The notes under the pieces: generated by a model | Told to the model about the DNA's origin: nothing | The model's database searches: none | The model's input: the letters and a program-made list of their open reading frames with translations, nothing else | Translations under genes and position numbers: made by a program | Shown here: in pieces, positions 43,251 through 53,056 of the stretch | Position numbering within the stretch: the stretch's first letter is position 1 | Layout: every line of letters begins with the position of its first letter | Assembly (NCBI GenBank): GCA_049840875.1 | Contig: JASGJE010000006.1 | Location: 372,001 to 436,000, forward strand | Direction: 5' to 3' | Source of the DNA: JAFDYH01 sp049840875 | GTDB lineage: Bacteria; Bacteroidota; Bacteroidia; Chitinophagales; Chitinophagaceae | DNA: 64,000 bases

Positions 43251-43297
43251 GTTAATATCTAATAATCTCTTAAAACCCGATTAATTGTGGTTCTGTC

Positions 43298-44413
43298 TTA
43301 TTGATTCAACATCAGCGGCATTACCAGCATCAGCAATTCTTCATCTTCTTCTTGTTCTGTTTGTTTAATTATCCCTGCTTTGGTTGGCGTAGACAATTCT
43401 ATTTTTATTTCATCGCTGTCGGCTGCATTCAGCATTTCAATTAAAAATTTTGCGTTGAAAGCGATTGTAATGTCTTCTCCATCGTATTGGCATTTCATCC
43501 GCTCATTGCCTTCAAAACTAAAGTCAACATCCTGTGCTGCGAGTTGTAATTCACTACCGCTGATATTTAATGCTACCTGGTTAGTGCTTTTATTGCTAAA
43601 GATACTTACCCGGCGAAGAGCACCCTGGAAGTCGCTTTTATTAACGGTCAGCTTATATGGATTATCAACAGGAATTACTACTTTATAATCAGGGAACCGG
43701 GCATCAATAAGACGACAACTCATTTGCGTAGTGCCGTGTTTTACAAAAAGATGATTTCCGTTGTAGCTCAGCGTAATCTCATCTGCATTGTCGGGGATTG
43801 CTGATTTTAATAAGTTCAGCGGTTTGCGTGGTACGATAAACGAATCGTTCTTTGCTGATTTTGCATCGTTGCGTTTATATTTTACCAGTCGGTGTGCGTC
43901 TGTGGCTACAAACTGAACTCCTTTTTTATCCAGTTCAAAGAATACGCCGGTCATAGCAGGGCGAAGATCATCATTACTGGTTGCAAATAACGTTTTATTG
44001 ATTGCCGTCACCAGCGAAGTCGCCGTCATAGTAAACGATGTGGTATCGTCACTGGCAGGTTCTTTCGGAAAATTATCCGGGTTTTCTCCCATGATCTTAT
44101 ACTTACCATTATCACTCGTAATTTCAATGGCAAAGTTCTTATCGATGTTAAACGTAAGTGGCTGATCGGGAATATTTTTCAATGAATCCATCAGGATCTT
44201 TGAAGGAATACAAACTTTGCCACTATCCTTTGCCTCGATAGCCAGTTGAATACGCATTACTGTCTCAAGGTCGGTAGCTACAACAGTCAGCTTATTTTTC
44301 TCTACTTCAAACAAAAAATCTTCCAGTATAGGCAAAACAGTATTGGCGTTGATAACGCCGGCGATATGTTGCAGTTGTTTCAATAATACCGAAGAAGAAA
44401 CAATAAATTTCAT
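43298..44413 (-). CDS. dnaN: DNA polymerase III sliding clamp (beta subunit)
   Basis: The 371-residue protein forms the ring that tethers the replicative polymerase to DNA. Three repeated clamp domains are visible: N-terminal MKFIVSSSVLLKQLQHIAGV, central TSLVTAINKTLFATSNDDLRPAMTGVFFEL, C-terminal PYKLTVNKSDFQGALRRVSIFSNKSTNQVALNI. ATG 44413 is taken rather than the preceding GTG at 44416. The C-terminus ends MLVMPLMLNQ, matching the usual MPM(R/L)-type end. A promoter lies at 44430-44459. No dnaA or recF is adjacent. Confidence 0.96.
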   Translation of the reverse strand: MKFIVSSSVLLKQLQHIAGVINANTVLPILEDFLFEVEKNKLTVVATDLETVMRIQLAIEAKDSGKVCIPSKILMDSLKNIPDQPLTFNIDKNFAIEITSDNGKYKIMGENPDNFPKEPASDDTTSFTMTATSLVTAINKTLFATSNDDLRPAMTGVFFELDKKGVQFVATDAHRLVKYKRNDAKSAKNDSFIVPRKPLNLLKSAIPDNADEITLSYNGNHLFVKHGTTQMSCRLIDARFPDYKVVIPVDNPYKLTVNKSDFQGALRRVSIFSNKSTNQVALNISGSELQLAAQDVDFSFEGNERMKCQYDGEDITIAFNAKFLIEMLNAADSDEIKIELSTPTKAGIIKQTEQEEDEELLMLVMPLMLNQ

Positions 44414-44429
44414 CACATGGGGTTTGGGG

Positions 44430-44459
44430 CGAAACTACTGATTTTTAATTTACACGCAA
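44430..44459 (-). promoter_or_regulatory. Predicted dnaN promoter
   Basis: On the minus strand TTG (44457-44459), 19 bases, TAGTTTCG (44430-44437) match the Bacteroidota consensus with one change (TTCG for TTTG). The start would be about 10 bases before the ATG, giving a very short leader. Confidence 0.5.
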
Positions 44460-44624
44460 CAGTAAAAAGGAGACGTGGATTATTTTGGTAATCATTTGTG
44501 GATAGTCATTTTTCACTCGCTAAATGATTTGATTGACTCGTAACATTATTTCGGCCAACTGCATTACGCCCATAAATAATCATGGTTCTTTTTACTATCT
44601 TGCTCTGAAGCCAAAACACAATGA

Positions 44625-45941
44625 ATGCTGGATAAATTATTCGGTTGGAATAAGAAAAAAGAAGAACCAGAGCCGGTGATAAGTTTCGGACGTTATTCTG
44701 ATAATAACAAACCCAATGAAAAGGTAACCCGCTGGAATGATGCTGACGCATTTTTTAAAGACAAAAAATATATTGAAAGCTTTTCAGCGTTCTTTGATTA
44801 CCTGCGAGATGACGCAGTACAGAACGTTTTACATGAACGGGATGCTGAGGGCGGCCGCTTCGAACTGTTCCAGGGGTCTAAAATCGTAAGAGGGCGCTAC
44901 AACAATGAATACCTGCAGGCCGAAGCAACATTAGCAAAAATGCCACAACCCAGCGTACCTGTAATGCGTCGGTTGCTGGAAATGAATTTCAATTTATACT
45001 ATGGCCGTTTTGCGTTGGATAATGACCGGCTGTGTATGCGATTCGACAGCAGTCTTTCCGGTGCTAATCCTAACAAATTGTATTATGGTTTAAAGGAGCT
45101 GGCAACAAAGGCTGATAAGCAGGATGATTTATTGGTGCAGGATTTTACCATTCTGCAAACACTGGACACTGAGCATATCCGGGATATTCCCCAACAACAG
45201 AAAGAAATCAAATACCAGTACTGGATAAAATGGATCCGCGAAACGCTGGATTATGTCGCCACCCTGGATGCTGATAAGTTTTCCGGTGGCATTGCATACC
45301 TGTTGTTGTCGTTGGCTTACCGACTAGACTATCTCATTTCACCGGAAGGTAAACTGATGAATGAACTGGAGAAAATAGTAGAAATCTATTTCCGGAAGGA
45401 TGAACGACCAGCACAAGATAAGAACCGGGATATGATCGAAGGCTACAATAAGCTGGCAACAAAATCACAGCAGGAAATATTTCCTTACCTCTTTACATCA
45501 AAGTACACATTCGCCATCACTTCGCCGCAGGTATACAAAACCATCGCGGACTCTATGTACAACTCCAATCAGAATATTACGTGGTACCGCGATAACAATT
45601 ACCCGCTCATTGCAGAAAAAATTTGTGAATATGGTATTTCTTATTGCCAGTACTCCTATAGTTTACCGCGACCGATCACTGAGTTGTTTCAGCTTTTTAT
45701 GATGGTGAATTACTGCGATTATTTTGCAGCGCTGGGCTTTCGTGAAAAGTACTACGACATAGTGAACAAACAATTTAATGTCAACGCAATTATTGAACGA
45801 ATAAGGCAAGTACAGGACAAATGGAAAGCTAAGTATCCGAATCTTTGGTTTAAAACAGAGAATCTGCGTTTTGATAGTTTGCTCAATTTCAATCTTGCCT
45901 TTACGAATGAACTTCAGTTTTTAAATATGGAAATAAAGTAG
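44625..45941 (+). CDS. Conserved hypothetical protein, paired with a trypsin-like protease
   Basis: A 438-residue soluble protein without signal peptide. The N-terminus MLDKLFGWNKKKEEPEPVIS is a short amphipathic/charged lead, followed by a domain (VTRWNDADAFFKDKKYIESF then SAFFDYLRDD, later NLYYGRFALDNDRLCMRFDS) similar in pattern to YbjN/type III chaperone-like proteins. A later helical part follows. The next gene, a cytoplasmic trypsin-like protease, starts 6 bases after the stop (or overlaps it by one base if its GTG is used), so the two are co-expressed. Function unknown. Confidence 0.7.
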   Translation: MLDKLFGWNKKKEEPEPVISFGRYSDNNKPNEKVTRWNDADAFFKDKKYIESFSAFFDYLRDDAVQNVLHERDAEGGRFELFQGSKIVRGRYNNEYLQAEATLAKMPQPSVPVMRRLLEMNFNLYYGRFALDNDRLCMRFDSSLSGANPNKLYYGLKELATKADKQDDLLVQDFTILQTLDTEHIRDIPQQQKEIKYQYWIKWIRETLDYVATLDADKFSGGIAYLLLSLAYRLDYLISPEGKLMNELEKIVEIYFRKDERPAQDKNRDMIEGYNKLATKSQQEIFPYLFTSKYTFAITSPQVYKTIADSMYNSNQNITWYRDNNYPLIAEKICEYGISYCQYSYSLPRPITELFQLFMMVNYCDYFAALGFREKYYDIVNKQFNVNAIIERIRQVQDKWKAKYPNLWFKTENLRFDSLLNFNLAFTNELQFLNMEIK

Positions 45942-45946
45942 TGGCT

Positions 45947-47047
45947 ATGGAAATGCAAACGATCATTGAGAGTTATCAACCGGCAATCATACAGATTGCT
46001 ACACAAGGGGGCACCGGCACTGGATTTTATGTAAAGGAATTTGACCTGATCATAACTAATAATCATGTGGTAGATACGAATGCGGAAGTAACTATTGCCG
46101 GAAAGATATTTGACAAGACGCTATCGAGAGTTTGGTATACAGATCGCAAGCATGATCTTGCTTTTTTACAGGCTCCAAAAGATGTCGTGTTTCCTGATGT
46201 AAAATTAGGTCGTTATGAATCGATGCATGATGGCGATGAAGTAGTGGCTATCGGTCATCCTTACGGGCTGAATTATACAGCTACACAGGGAACCATTTCA
46301 AAAGTGGACCGCATTCGTGAAGGGCTGAAGTATATTCAAATTGATGCAGCTATTAATCCTGGTAATAGTGGAGGCCCGCTTGTAAATGAACAAGGTGAAA
46401 TTATCGGTGTCAATTCTTTTATCATTCGTGGTGGCGATAATCTCGGTTTTGCATTACCGGTAAATTATTTACGTGAAGCGCTTCAGCTTTATATTCCGAA
46501 TAAAGGTCTTGCTTCTACCCGTTGCTTCAGTTGTGATTTCCTGGTATTGGCTTCTAATATTGATTCAGGCAAGTATTGTCCAAGTTGTGGTACAGAGATA
46601 AAGCTGCCTGAAATGCCCGAAAAAGAAGTGGAACCGGTGGGCACAGCAAAATTGATTGAAGATATATTAAGGCAACTAGGCAAAGACGTAAAGTTGGCAA
46701 GAGAAGGTGTCAATAACTGGACGGTGAAAGAAGGTTCAGCAAAAATCAGGATCGTATACAATCCGGAGAATTTTTTCATCGCCGGAGATGCGTATCTCTG
46801 TCAATTACCAACCGATGTAACGAAAATCAAACCGCTTTACCAGTTTCTTCTCCAGGAAAATTATACGATCAATGGTCTTGTTCTAAGCTGCGTTAAGCAA
46901 AACATCGTTCTGTCACGCATTATCTACGACCAGGACATTACCAAAGAGAATGGCGCAGCTATTTTTCAACAACTATTTAAAAAAGCAGACGACTACGATG
47001 ATTTTTTGAAAAAGGAGTATAGTTGCCTCGATCGATTGGAAGAGTAG
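45947..47047 (+). CDS. Cytoplasmic trypsin-like (S1C/HtrA-type) protease with zinc ribbon and YbjN-like tail
   Basis: From ATG 45947 the protein has 366 residues. The protease domain shows His40 (TNNHVV), Asp70 (KHDLAF) and Ser141 (GNSGGP), a complete triad. There is no signal peptide and no PDZ domain, unlike DegP. A zinc ribbon follows (Cys193, Cys196, Cys211, Cys214), then a domain of about 130 residues (WTVKEGSAKIRIVYNPENFFIAGDAYLCQLP) of YbjN-like appearance. GTG 45941 is an alternative start. It is downstream of the unknown 438-residue gene. Substrates are unknown; the layout suggests an intracellular sensor-protease. Confidence 0.85.
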   Translation: MEMQTIIESYQPAIIQIATQGGTGTGFYVKEFDLIITNNHVVDTNAEVTIAGKIFDKTLSRVWYTDRKHDLAFLQAPKDVVFPDVKLGRYESMHDGDEVVAIGHPYGLNYTATQGTISKVDRIREGLKYIQIDAAINPGNSGGPLVNEQGEIIGVNSFIIRGGDNLGFALPVNYLREALQLYIPNKGLASTRCFSCDFLVLASNIDSGKYCPSCGTEIKLPEMPEKEVEPVGTAKLIEDILRQLGKDVKLAREGVNNWTVKEGSAKIRIVYNPENFFIAGDAYLCQLPTDVTKIKPLYQFLLQENYTINGLVLSCVKQNIVLSRIIYDQDITKENGAAIFQQLFKKADDYDDFLKKEYSCLDRLEE

Positions 47048-47100
47048 GATTTTCAAAATGCTAAAAGAATAAGCTCCCGCAATCTGGTAGTTTTGTATTG

Positions 47101-47574
47101 ATGTATAAAAAGAGGCTTACAAAGGAACAGGCGCTACAAAAATTGAAACATTACTGTGGTTACCAGGAGCGTTGTCATTCCGAAGTAAAAACAAAGTTGT
47201 ATGAACTTGGCGTAAGTAAAGCGGATCATGACGAAATCATTGCGACCTTAATTGAAGAAAGCTACCTGAATGAAGAACGGTTTGCAATAGCTTTTGCGGG
47301 CGGTAAGTTCAGGATGAAGCAATGGGGCCGGGTAAAAATAAAATACGAACTGAAACAAAAACAGGTTAGCGAGTATAATATCAAAAAAGCTTTAAAGGAA
47401 ATTAACGAAGAGGCTTACCAGGAAACATTGAACAAACTGGCTGAAGAAAAATATGTCGATCTTAAGTCCGAGCAATGGCTGGTACGCAAACGGAAAACGA
47501 TGGATTTTCTTTTACAAAAAGGTTTTGAACCTGCGTTGATCAACCAGGCAGTTCAGGGGATCACTGATAATTAA
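47101..47574 (+). CDS. recX: RecX family regulatory protein
   Basis: A 157-residue protein (from ATG 47101) with the three-helix repeats of RecX: ALQKLKHYCGYQERCHSEVKTKLYELGV, IATLIEESYLNEERFAIAFAGGKFRMKQWGRVKIKYELKQKQV, and FLLQKGFEPALINQAVQGI. RecX binds RecA filaments and limits or modulates them. The -7 box TAGTTTTG (47088-47095) is 5 bases before the ATG, suggesting a leaderless transcript. Its stop codon overlaps that of the convergent DinB gene. recA is not adjacent. Confidence 0.9.
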   Translation: MYKKRLTKEQALQKLKHYCGYQERCHSEVKTKLYELGVSKADHDEIIATLIEESYLNEERFAIAFAGGKFRMKQWGRVKIKYELKQKQVSEYNIKKALKEINEEAYQETLNKLAEEKYVDLKSEQWLVRKRKTMDFLLQKGFEPALINQAVQGITDN

Positions 47575-48062
47575 TCATGTTTCTTCTTTAGCAAAAGCAG
47601 CTGACCGAAATGATTGGCAACATGGTTTGTGCGGCTCAATAGCACGTTTAATTTATTGCGATGAGGCTCTTTTATAAAATCTTCTTCAGAGATAGACATA
47701 TGCCTTTTTAACCAATCTTCTCCTCTCATTTTTGAAAAATAACCTTCGAGCTGATCATTGATTTCTTTCCAGTTTTTCTTCACTGTATCGACCGTCGGTT
47801 TTTGCAAGCCTGATTTGTCGGGATTTTTAATAAATACTTCTTCTAGCTCCGGATGTAATTTTTTATCAAGATCCAGCAATGGCAACATGGAATCGTGTAC
47901 GGCAGCAAGATGGCCGACAAGGTAAAGTCCGGTATTTTTTCCCGGTGCAATTTCTGATAGTAATTGTTCGTCGCTTAATTCTCGCAGCAAAGAATCTACT
48001 CTTTTAATATGGATATACCATGCTTCGAGTACCTGTTTTATAATGAAGTCCTGCGATTGCAT
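47571..48062 (-). CDS. DinB-family protein
   Basis: The 163-residue protein has the four-helix DinB_2 layout. Potential metal ligands are His52 (VGHLAAVHD) and the C-terminal TNHVANHFGQLLLLKK with H-x-x-x-H. These enzymes are metal-binding and some are thiol transferases; this one is uncharacterised. The last bases overlap the recX stop codon tail to tail. Confidence 0.82.
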   Translation of the reverse strand: MQSQDFIIKQVLEAWYIHIKRVDSLLRELSDEQLLSEIAPGKNTGLYLVGHLAAVHDSMLPLLDLDKKLHPELEEVFIKNPDKSGLQKPTVDTVKKNWKEINDQLEGYFSKMRGEDWLKRHMSISEEDFIKEPHRNKLNVLLSRTNHVANHFGQLLLLKKKHD

Positions 48063-48187
48063 ATTGATAATTTCTGTTAAGCTGATTGTTTAGAATGTAA
48101 AACAACGAAATAATTACCTGGTTCGATTATACTCAAACAATTTGCTATAAAAGAAAAGGAAATCGGCGAGCTGCCAGAAACTTGTGA

Positions 48188-49852
48188 CTATTTATGTTCA
48201 AATTCCGCGCTGTTTGTATGCGCTTTAGAAACCTTTAGAATATTTTCGGAAAGTTTATTTGTGATATGATCAGAAAGACGCAGCGCCAGGGCGACTAAAG
48301 TGATCGTTGGAAAATTTGCACCGCCAGTCGGAAATACTGAACTGCCGGCAACATACAAATTCTCAATCCCGTGTACCTTGCAGTCCTTATTTACAACTCC
48401 TTTTTTTGGCGATTGATGCATTCTGGTTGTGCCCATGTGATGCCAGACTCCTTCAATATCTTCGGGCCATTCGTTGCCGGTAAGCTTTCTATCTATTTCT
48501 ACTTTTGAAGCAACTCCTGATTCCTGCATTTTTTGTCCAACGATGGATAATGTCTTGTCGATAGTGTGCTGCTCCATAGAGCCTATTTGCCAATCAACTT
48601 TTACTCTTCGCATACCTAACTGATCTTTTTCATCAGAAAGAGTGACGCGGCTCTGTGGATTTGGTTCCTGCTCTGTTATAATATAGAACTTAACTGATTT
48701 TACAAGAAAATGCGGCCGGTAAATTCTGGTTAGTCCATAACTGCTGGCATCAATCGGGTGAGAAATTATATTGAATATTTCACGGGATGCGCTGAAATTT
48801 TTTGATGCCTTTTTTTTCAATGCCTGCTTACAATTCCATAATGCTAATGCACCAGTGGTTCCTTCGCCCGGCAATACAGATGAAAACGATACCCGGGCAT
48901 TGAGTAATCCTTCTCTTTCCTGCACTTCAGGTTTCACTGCAAACTGCGATGCAACACTAGATCCCAGTGCAGAGACGATGCGACTATGATAATGATATTT
49001 TAAATCATACAGCCTGTTGTGGCCCCAGCCGTTTGCAAATGAGATTTTACCAATTGAAATCCGAAGATGATCCATAAAATATCTTCCGACAAGATCATTA
49101 CTGTTTCCGAGGCCATTCTGATGAACATTATCAGATGAAAGTAAGAGCCTGGCGTTTTCAATACCACCGGTTGCGAGAATAAATACCCTTGAGGTAATGA
49201 AAAAGCTGTTACCATTAAGGCTGCTTACCCGCATCCTTGTAATTTCATTTCCATCTTCATTGCATTCTATGTCGGTTACGTTTGAATGGAGAAATACGCG
49301 GATATCTTTTTTCTTCAATTCATCCTGGTAAACTGAGCCCATGCGGACAGGAGGGCTGAATTGAGAAATTTTATCAATGAGGATGCCTGATTTATCTTCT
49401 ATTCTTTTTACTTCGGGATGATTGATTGCCTTTTCCCAAAACGAAGCGTTGTAATTATAAGGGCCAAGTTGAAGAACTTCATGTGCTCTTTTATAATAAG
49501 ATACGATATCTGTAAGGCTTATCGGCCAACCGCTTTCATTTACCCAATCTCTTTTTTCAAAATCGTGTGCATCCATCGGGGCACACCAGCCTCCCCAACA
49601 ATTACTGCTGCCGCCAAGAAAGCGGCTTCGGCATCCATCAGAAAATATATAAGGAACTCCTATGTTTTCACCCCTGTAAAGATCTCTTGTCGCATTATCC
49701 GGAGCATGGCCGCCACTTTCAAGTATACAAACATCAACACCTTGTTTTTTCAACTCCAGTGCTATTGTGATGCCCGCCATACCGCCTCCGACTATACACA
49801 CACTGGAATTAAAAGAGGAGTTTTCTTCAATCTCATGCCCGTTAATAAACAT
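48188..49852 (-). CDS. GMC-family FAD-dependent oxidoreductase
   Basis: The 554-residue protein starts with the dinucleotide-binding fold CIVGGGMAGITIALELKKQGVDVCILESGG (residues 19-48). GGSSNCWGGWCAPMDAHDFEKRDWV is the family's flavin-site loop, and the C-terminal MGTTRMHQSPKKGVVNKDCKV then AGSSVFPTGGANFPTITLVA contains the active-site region. It probably oxidises an alcohol or sugar; electron acceptor and substrate are unknown. No small membrane or cytochrome subunit is adjacent. Cytoplasmic unless exported by another route, since no signal peptide is visible. Confidence 0.9.
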   Translation of the reverse strand: MFINGHEIEENSSFNSSVCIVGGGMAGITIALELKKQGVDVCILESGGHAPDNATRDLYRGENIGVPYIFSDGCRSRFLGGSSNCWGGWCAPMDAHDFEKRDWVNESGWPISLTDIVSYYKRAHEVLQLGPYNYNASFWEKAINHPEVKRIEDKSGILIDKISQFSPPVRMGSVYQDELKKKDIRVFLHSNVTDIECNEDGNEITRMRVSSLNGNSFFITSRVFILATGGIENARLLLSSDNVHQNGLGNSNDLVGRYFMDHLRISIGKISFANGWGHNRLYDLKYHYHSRIVSALGSSVASQFAVKPEVQEREGLLNARVSFSSVLPGEGTTGALALWNCKQALKKKASKNFSASREIFNIISHPIDASSYGLTRIYRPHFLVKSVKFYIITEQEPNPQSRVTLSDEKDQLGMRRVKVDWQIGSMEQHTIDKTLSIVGQKMQESGVASKVEIDRKLTGNEWPEDIEGVWHHMGTTRMHQSPKKGVVNKDCKVHGIENLYVAGSSVFPTGGANFPTITLVALALRLSDHITNKLSENILKVSKAHTNSAEFEHK

Positions 49853-50299
49853 CTTTGGTAATTGATAGGTTTTATGGTATAAAAGTCTATAGTTTTGAAA
49901 ATAGCGTAAACGAAGCTATTTTATCGTTTCTTTCTACAATTTACGATAAGATTTGTGTTATCAGAGTACTATCCTATTGATCTTTCATAGTATATATACC
50001 TAATTTAACCATATACTTGAAAACACCATTATAAGAGGCTGATTACAAAACTTAATGTAAAAATTTGGGTATGAATTTTTCCTATATAGCAAGAGGCTTG
50101 GAGGTTTAGTTTCGCAAAAAGCCTGCCGATATATGCAAATTACCCTGCAAAAGTTTCCCCCAAAATCTTGTTCTTTCTAAATCAATAACGCAGAAAATTT
50201 TAAAATATGCAACTGAATTTTGTTCAGCGGTATTGAATGCATGATACCGACGGATGCGATAACTATGGAATCAACTATTTTTATCTAAAATAAAAACGA
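49853..50299. other. Intergenic gap, no gene seen
   Basis: AT-rich sequence without a supported reading frame. An inverted repeat, CGGTAT-N10-ATACCG (50228-50249), lies about 50 bases upstream of the DsrE-like gene and may be an operator. No clear terminator was found. Confidence 0.4.
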
Positions 50300-50764
50300 A
50301 TGAAACAATTATCACTTTTAGTTCTGGGGCTTTTCTTTTTTATCATTTCACAAGCGCAGTCTGCAGAAAAAGCATTGGAAACTAATAGGGCTTACACCGG
50401 CGCGGCAGCCTCTAAAAAAAGTTACCATGCAATTTATCAGTTGGATAATAGTGATCCTAAAATCATTGAAAAAGCGCTTCGCAATATCAACAACGCATTG
50501 AATGACTCCCGTATTGCAGGCAAAGTACAGATAGAATTAATTGCATTCAGCGGCGGCACTGACGCGTACATGAAAGGGAGCAAATATGAAGAAGGAATAA
50601 AAGCATTAGCGGAAAAAGGAGTAATCGTTGCACAATGTAATAACACATTAGTGGAACGAAAGATCAGCCGTGACCAGATTTTTGATTTTATTGCAGTAGT
50701 GCCAAGCGCTAATGGTGAGTTGATCATCCGTGCAGCGGAAGGATGGACAATTATCAAACCTTAA
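50300..50764 (+). CDS. Secreted DsrE/F-like protein
   Basis: The 154-residue protein has a signal peptide (MKQLSLLVLGLFFFIISQAQS) and a DsrE-like fold: HAIYQLDNSDPKIIEKALRN, VQIELIAFSGGTDAYMKGS, GVIVAQCNNTLVERKISRDQ. Cys near residue 113 is where DsrE-family proteins carry a reactive cysteine. The role is unknown; related proteins handle persulfide or thiol chemistry. It is the first of three secreted-protein genes in a row. Confidence 0.82.
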   Translation: MKQLSLLVLGLFFFIISQAQSAEKALETNRAYTGAAASKKSYHAIYQLDNSDPKIIEKALRNINNALNDSRIAGKVQIELIAFSGGTDAYMKGSKYEEGIKALAEKGVIVAQCNNTLVERKISRDQIFDFIAVVPSANGELIIRAAEGWTIIKP

Positions 50765-50815
50765 CGCTGTCTGAATCTGGTTGAATCATTTTTGCAAATC
50801 CAATCCGGCTGTATA

Positions 50816-51727
50816 ATGAAACGATATTTTGCACTTCTTGCTTCTCTTATTTTATTGAACATTATTGTTGTTGCACAACAACATCAGTTTGATCCACCCT
50901 GGAATACGCCACCTGAAAGCTCCGTAAAGTTTACCGTTCCGGGCATTGACAACATTCCTGATCTGTTTGGCGATATCAATGATCCGCAACTGGTTGTTTT
51001 TTTTGCGGGCAATCAATTCATGTGTGTTGACGATCTGCTGGCCGCATTTAAAAAAGAGCATCCGCAATATCAACGGATCTTTGTAGAAACACTTCCTCCC
51101 GGCATCCTGTCAAAACAAATGAATGGTGGCTCACTCACGGTGGGTAATATGCGCATAACCCTGAAGCCCGACATTTACACCGCAACCACGTCGGCAATTA
51201 CAAAATTAAATACGTTCTTCGCCGATACAGCCACTTACGCTCACAACTCACTTGCGATTATGGTACGAAAGGGCAATCCAAAAAATATAAAAGGTTTAAG
51301 CGACCTCGGTCGCTCTGATATAAAAATCAGTATGCCAAATCCACAATGGGAAGGTATCGGTACATTGATTGAAGACGCCTATGTGAAAGCAGGTGGCGAA
51401 CCGCTGAGGAAAATGATTATGGAAACAAAAGTGAAAGATAGTTCCACTTATCTTACGCAGATTCATCATCGCCAATCGCCGATGCGCATATTATACAATG
51501 AAAGTGACGCTGCGCCTGTCTGGTATTCTGAAGTATATTATCAGCAAATGATCAATCATCCTGTAGAAGTGATAAGAATTCCCCCGGCTGAAAACGTAAC
51601 TGATTCTTATTGTGCAGGCTTATTAAAAACAGCGCCACATGCGGCGGCGGCAATAGACTTCATGAATTTTTTGAAAAGCGCAGTTGCAAAAGCGATTTAT
51701 AAGAAGTATGGATTTGATGTTGATTAA
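50816..51727 (+). CDS. ModA-like periplasmic substrate-binding protein
   Basis: ATG 50816 (MKRYFALLASLILLNIIVVAQ) opens a signal peptide; the 303-residue product continues with LVVFFAGNQFMCVDDLLAAFKKEHPQYQRIFVETLPPG and NSLAIMVRKGNPKNIKGLSDLGRSDIKISMPNPQWEGIGTLIEDAYVKAGGE, typical of type 2 solute-binding proteins of the molybdate/tungstate class. No transport permease or ATPase is near, so the protein may act as a stand-alone sensor or scavenger. It is co-directional with the DsrE-like gene (51-base gap) and the propeller gene. Confidence 0.8.
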   Translation: MKRYFALLASLILLNIIVVAQQHQFDPPWNTPPESSVKFTVPGIDNIPDLFGDINDPQLVVFFAGNQFMCVDDLLAAFKKEHPQYQRIFVETLPPGILSKQMNGGSLTVGNMRITLKPDIYTATTSAITKLNTFFADTATYAHNSLAIMVRKGNPKNIKGLSDLGRSDIKISMPNPQWEGIGTLIEDAYVKAGGEPLRKMIMETKVKDSSTYLTQIHHRQSPMRILYNESDAAPVWYSEVYYQQMINHPVEVIRIPPAENVTDSYCAGLLKTAPHAAAAIDFMNFLKSAVAKAIYKKYGFDVD

Positions 51728-51830
51728 AAATCAATGATCGACAACGTGGCGGGATTATCTAAATCATTCTTTGTTTCTTTGTACCGTCAATTTTTTTCTC
51801 CAAACCGGGTCCTCACCAAAAACGATCGGC

Positions 51831-52871
51831 ATGAAAAAGCTAAAATCAAATTCGTTTGCTCTCGCATTATTCACCATCATTCTTATTTATTCTGCTACCG
51901 GGTGCATTGCCCAATCAACACCCCGTCAATCATTGCTGGCATTATCCAAAGCCGATCATGTATTAGCCATTGTAGATCCTTCTAGCTTAAAAGTGATTGC
52001 CCGTGTACCCGTAGGAGAAGATCCGCATGAAGTAATTGCGTCGACAGATGGAAAAACGGCATATGTAACAATCTATGGTGGTGGCAGCCTGCATGAATTG
52101 AATGTAATTGATCTTATTGCACAAAAGCCTTTAACTAACGTTGACACCAAACCGCTTTTTGGGCCGCACGGAATAACATTCGTAAATGGAAAAGCCTGGT
52201 TTACAGCAGAAGGCTCCAAAGCAATTGGTAGTTATGATCCTGTTTCTGGCAAGGTTGACTGGAGTATGGGCACCGGGCAGGACAGAACACACATGATTTA
52301 TGTAAGCGCTGACGCCAGGAAAATTTATACCAGTAATATTTCTTCAGGTACGGTAAGCATATTGGTTGATTCATTGCTTCAGCCTGGTAAAATGGCGCCG
52401 CCAGGCGCAAAGCCACGGCATGAATGGATCCACACCATCGTGCCTACGGCCAGGGGCTCTGAAGGGTTTGACGTATCGCCAGATGGAAAAGAATTATGGA
52501 CTGCATCCTCTGACGATGGAACAATATCTGTTATCGATCTTACAACAAATAAGCCTTCAGCAAAAATTGATGCTAAAGTAAACGGAGCAAACCGGTTGCT
52601 CTTTACGTTGAACGGTGAAATGGTATTTATTTCCAGTTTGCAAACAGGCGACTTAGCGATCTATAATGCAAAAACACGTAAGGAAATAAAACGCCTGAAA
52701 CTTGGTAAAGGCGCCGCTGGCATTTTGATGGACCCGAATGGTGCACGTGCTTTTGTTGCTGTATCTGCAGACAATTATATTGCAATAATTGATTTAAAAA
52801 CCTTACAGGTAACAGGTAAGCTTGATGTAGGCGGCACACCAGATGGTATGGCGTGGGCTTCGCAACAATAG
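51831..52871 (+). CDS. YncE-like beta-propeller secreted protein
   Basis: ATG 51831 (MKKLKSNSFALALFTIILIYSATGC) opens a signal with a potential lipobox ATGC (Cys25). The 346-residue protein contains about six blades of the YVTN/YncE type: VLAIVDPSSLKVIARVPVGEDPHEVIASTDGKTAYVT, SEGFDVSPDGKELWTASSDDGTISVIDLTTNKPSAKID, YIAIIDLKTLQVTGKLDVGGTPDGMAW. Role likely protein or metal binding in the periplasm; unknown in detail. The gap to the previous gene is 103 bases. Confidence 0.86.
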   Translation: MKKLKSNSFALALFTIILIYSATGCIAQSTPRQSLLALSKADHVLAIVDPSSLKVIARVPVGEDPHEVIASTDGKTAYVTIYGGGSLHELNVIDLIAQKPLTNVDTKPLFGPHGITFVNGKAWFTAEGSKAIGSYDPVSGKVDWSMGTGQDRTHMIYVSADARKIYTSNISSGTVSILVDSLLQPGKMAPPGAKPRHEWIHTIVPTARGSEGFDVSPDGKELWTASSDDGTISVIDLTTNKPSAKIDAKVNGANRLLFTLNGEMVFISSLQTGDLAIYNAKTRKEIKRLKLGKGAAGILMDPNGARAFVAVSADNYIAIIDLKTLQVTGKLDVGGTPDGMAWASQQ

Positions 52872-53056
52872 TTTTCATAGTTACTACATACCGTGTTGGA
52901 TTTATATCACATAAGCCAACCTTTTTGCCCCGTATTTCATAAAAATTAAAAATCACCTTTTCACGGTATGATGTGCCTTGATGTGAAAATTATTTTTGCC
53001 ATGACAATAACAGCCATTTAACCATTAACCTTAATCTTAAAAAATAATTTCTAAAC

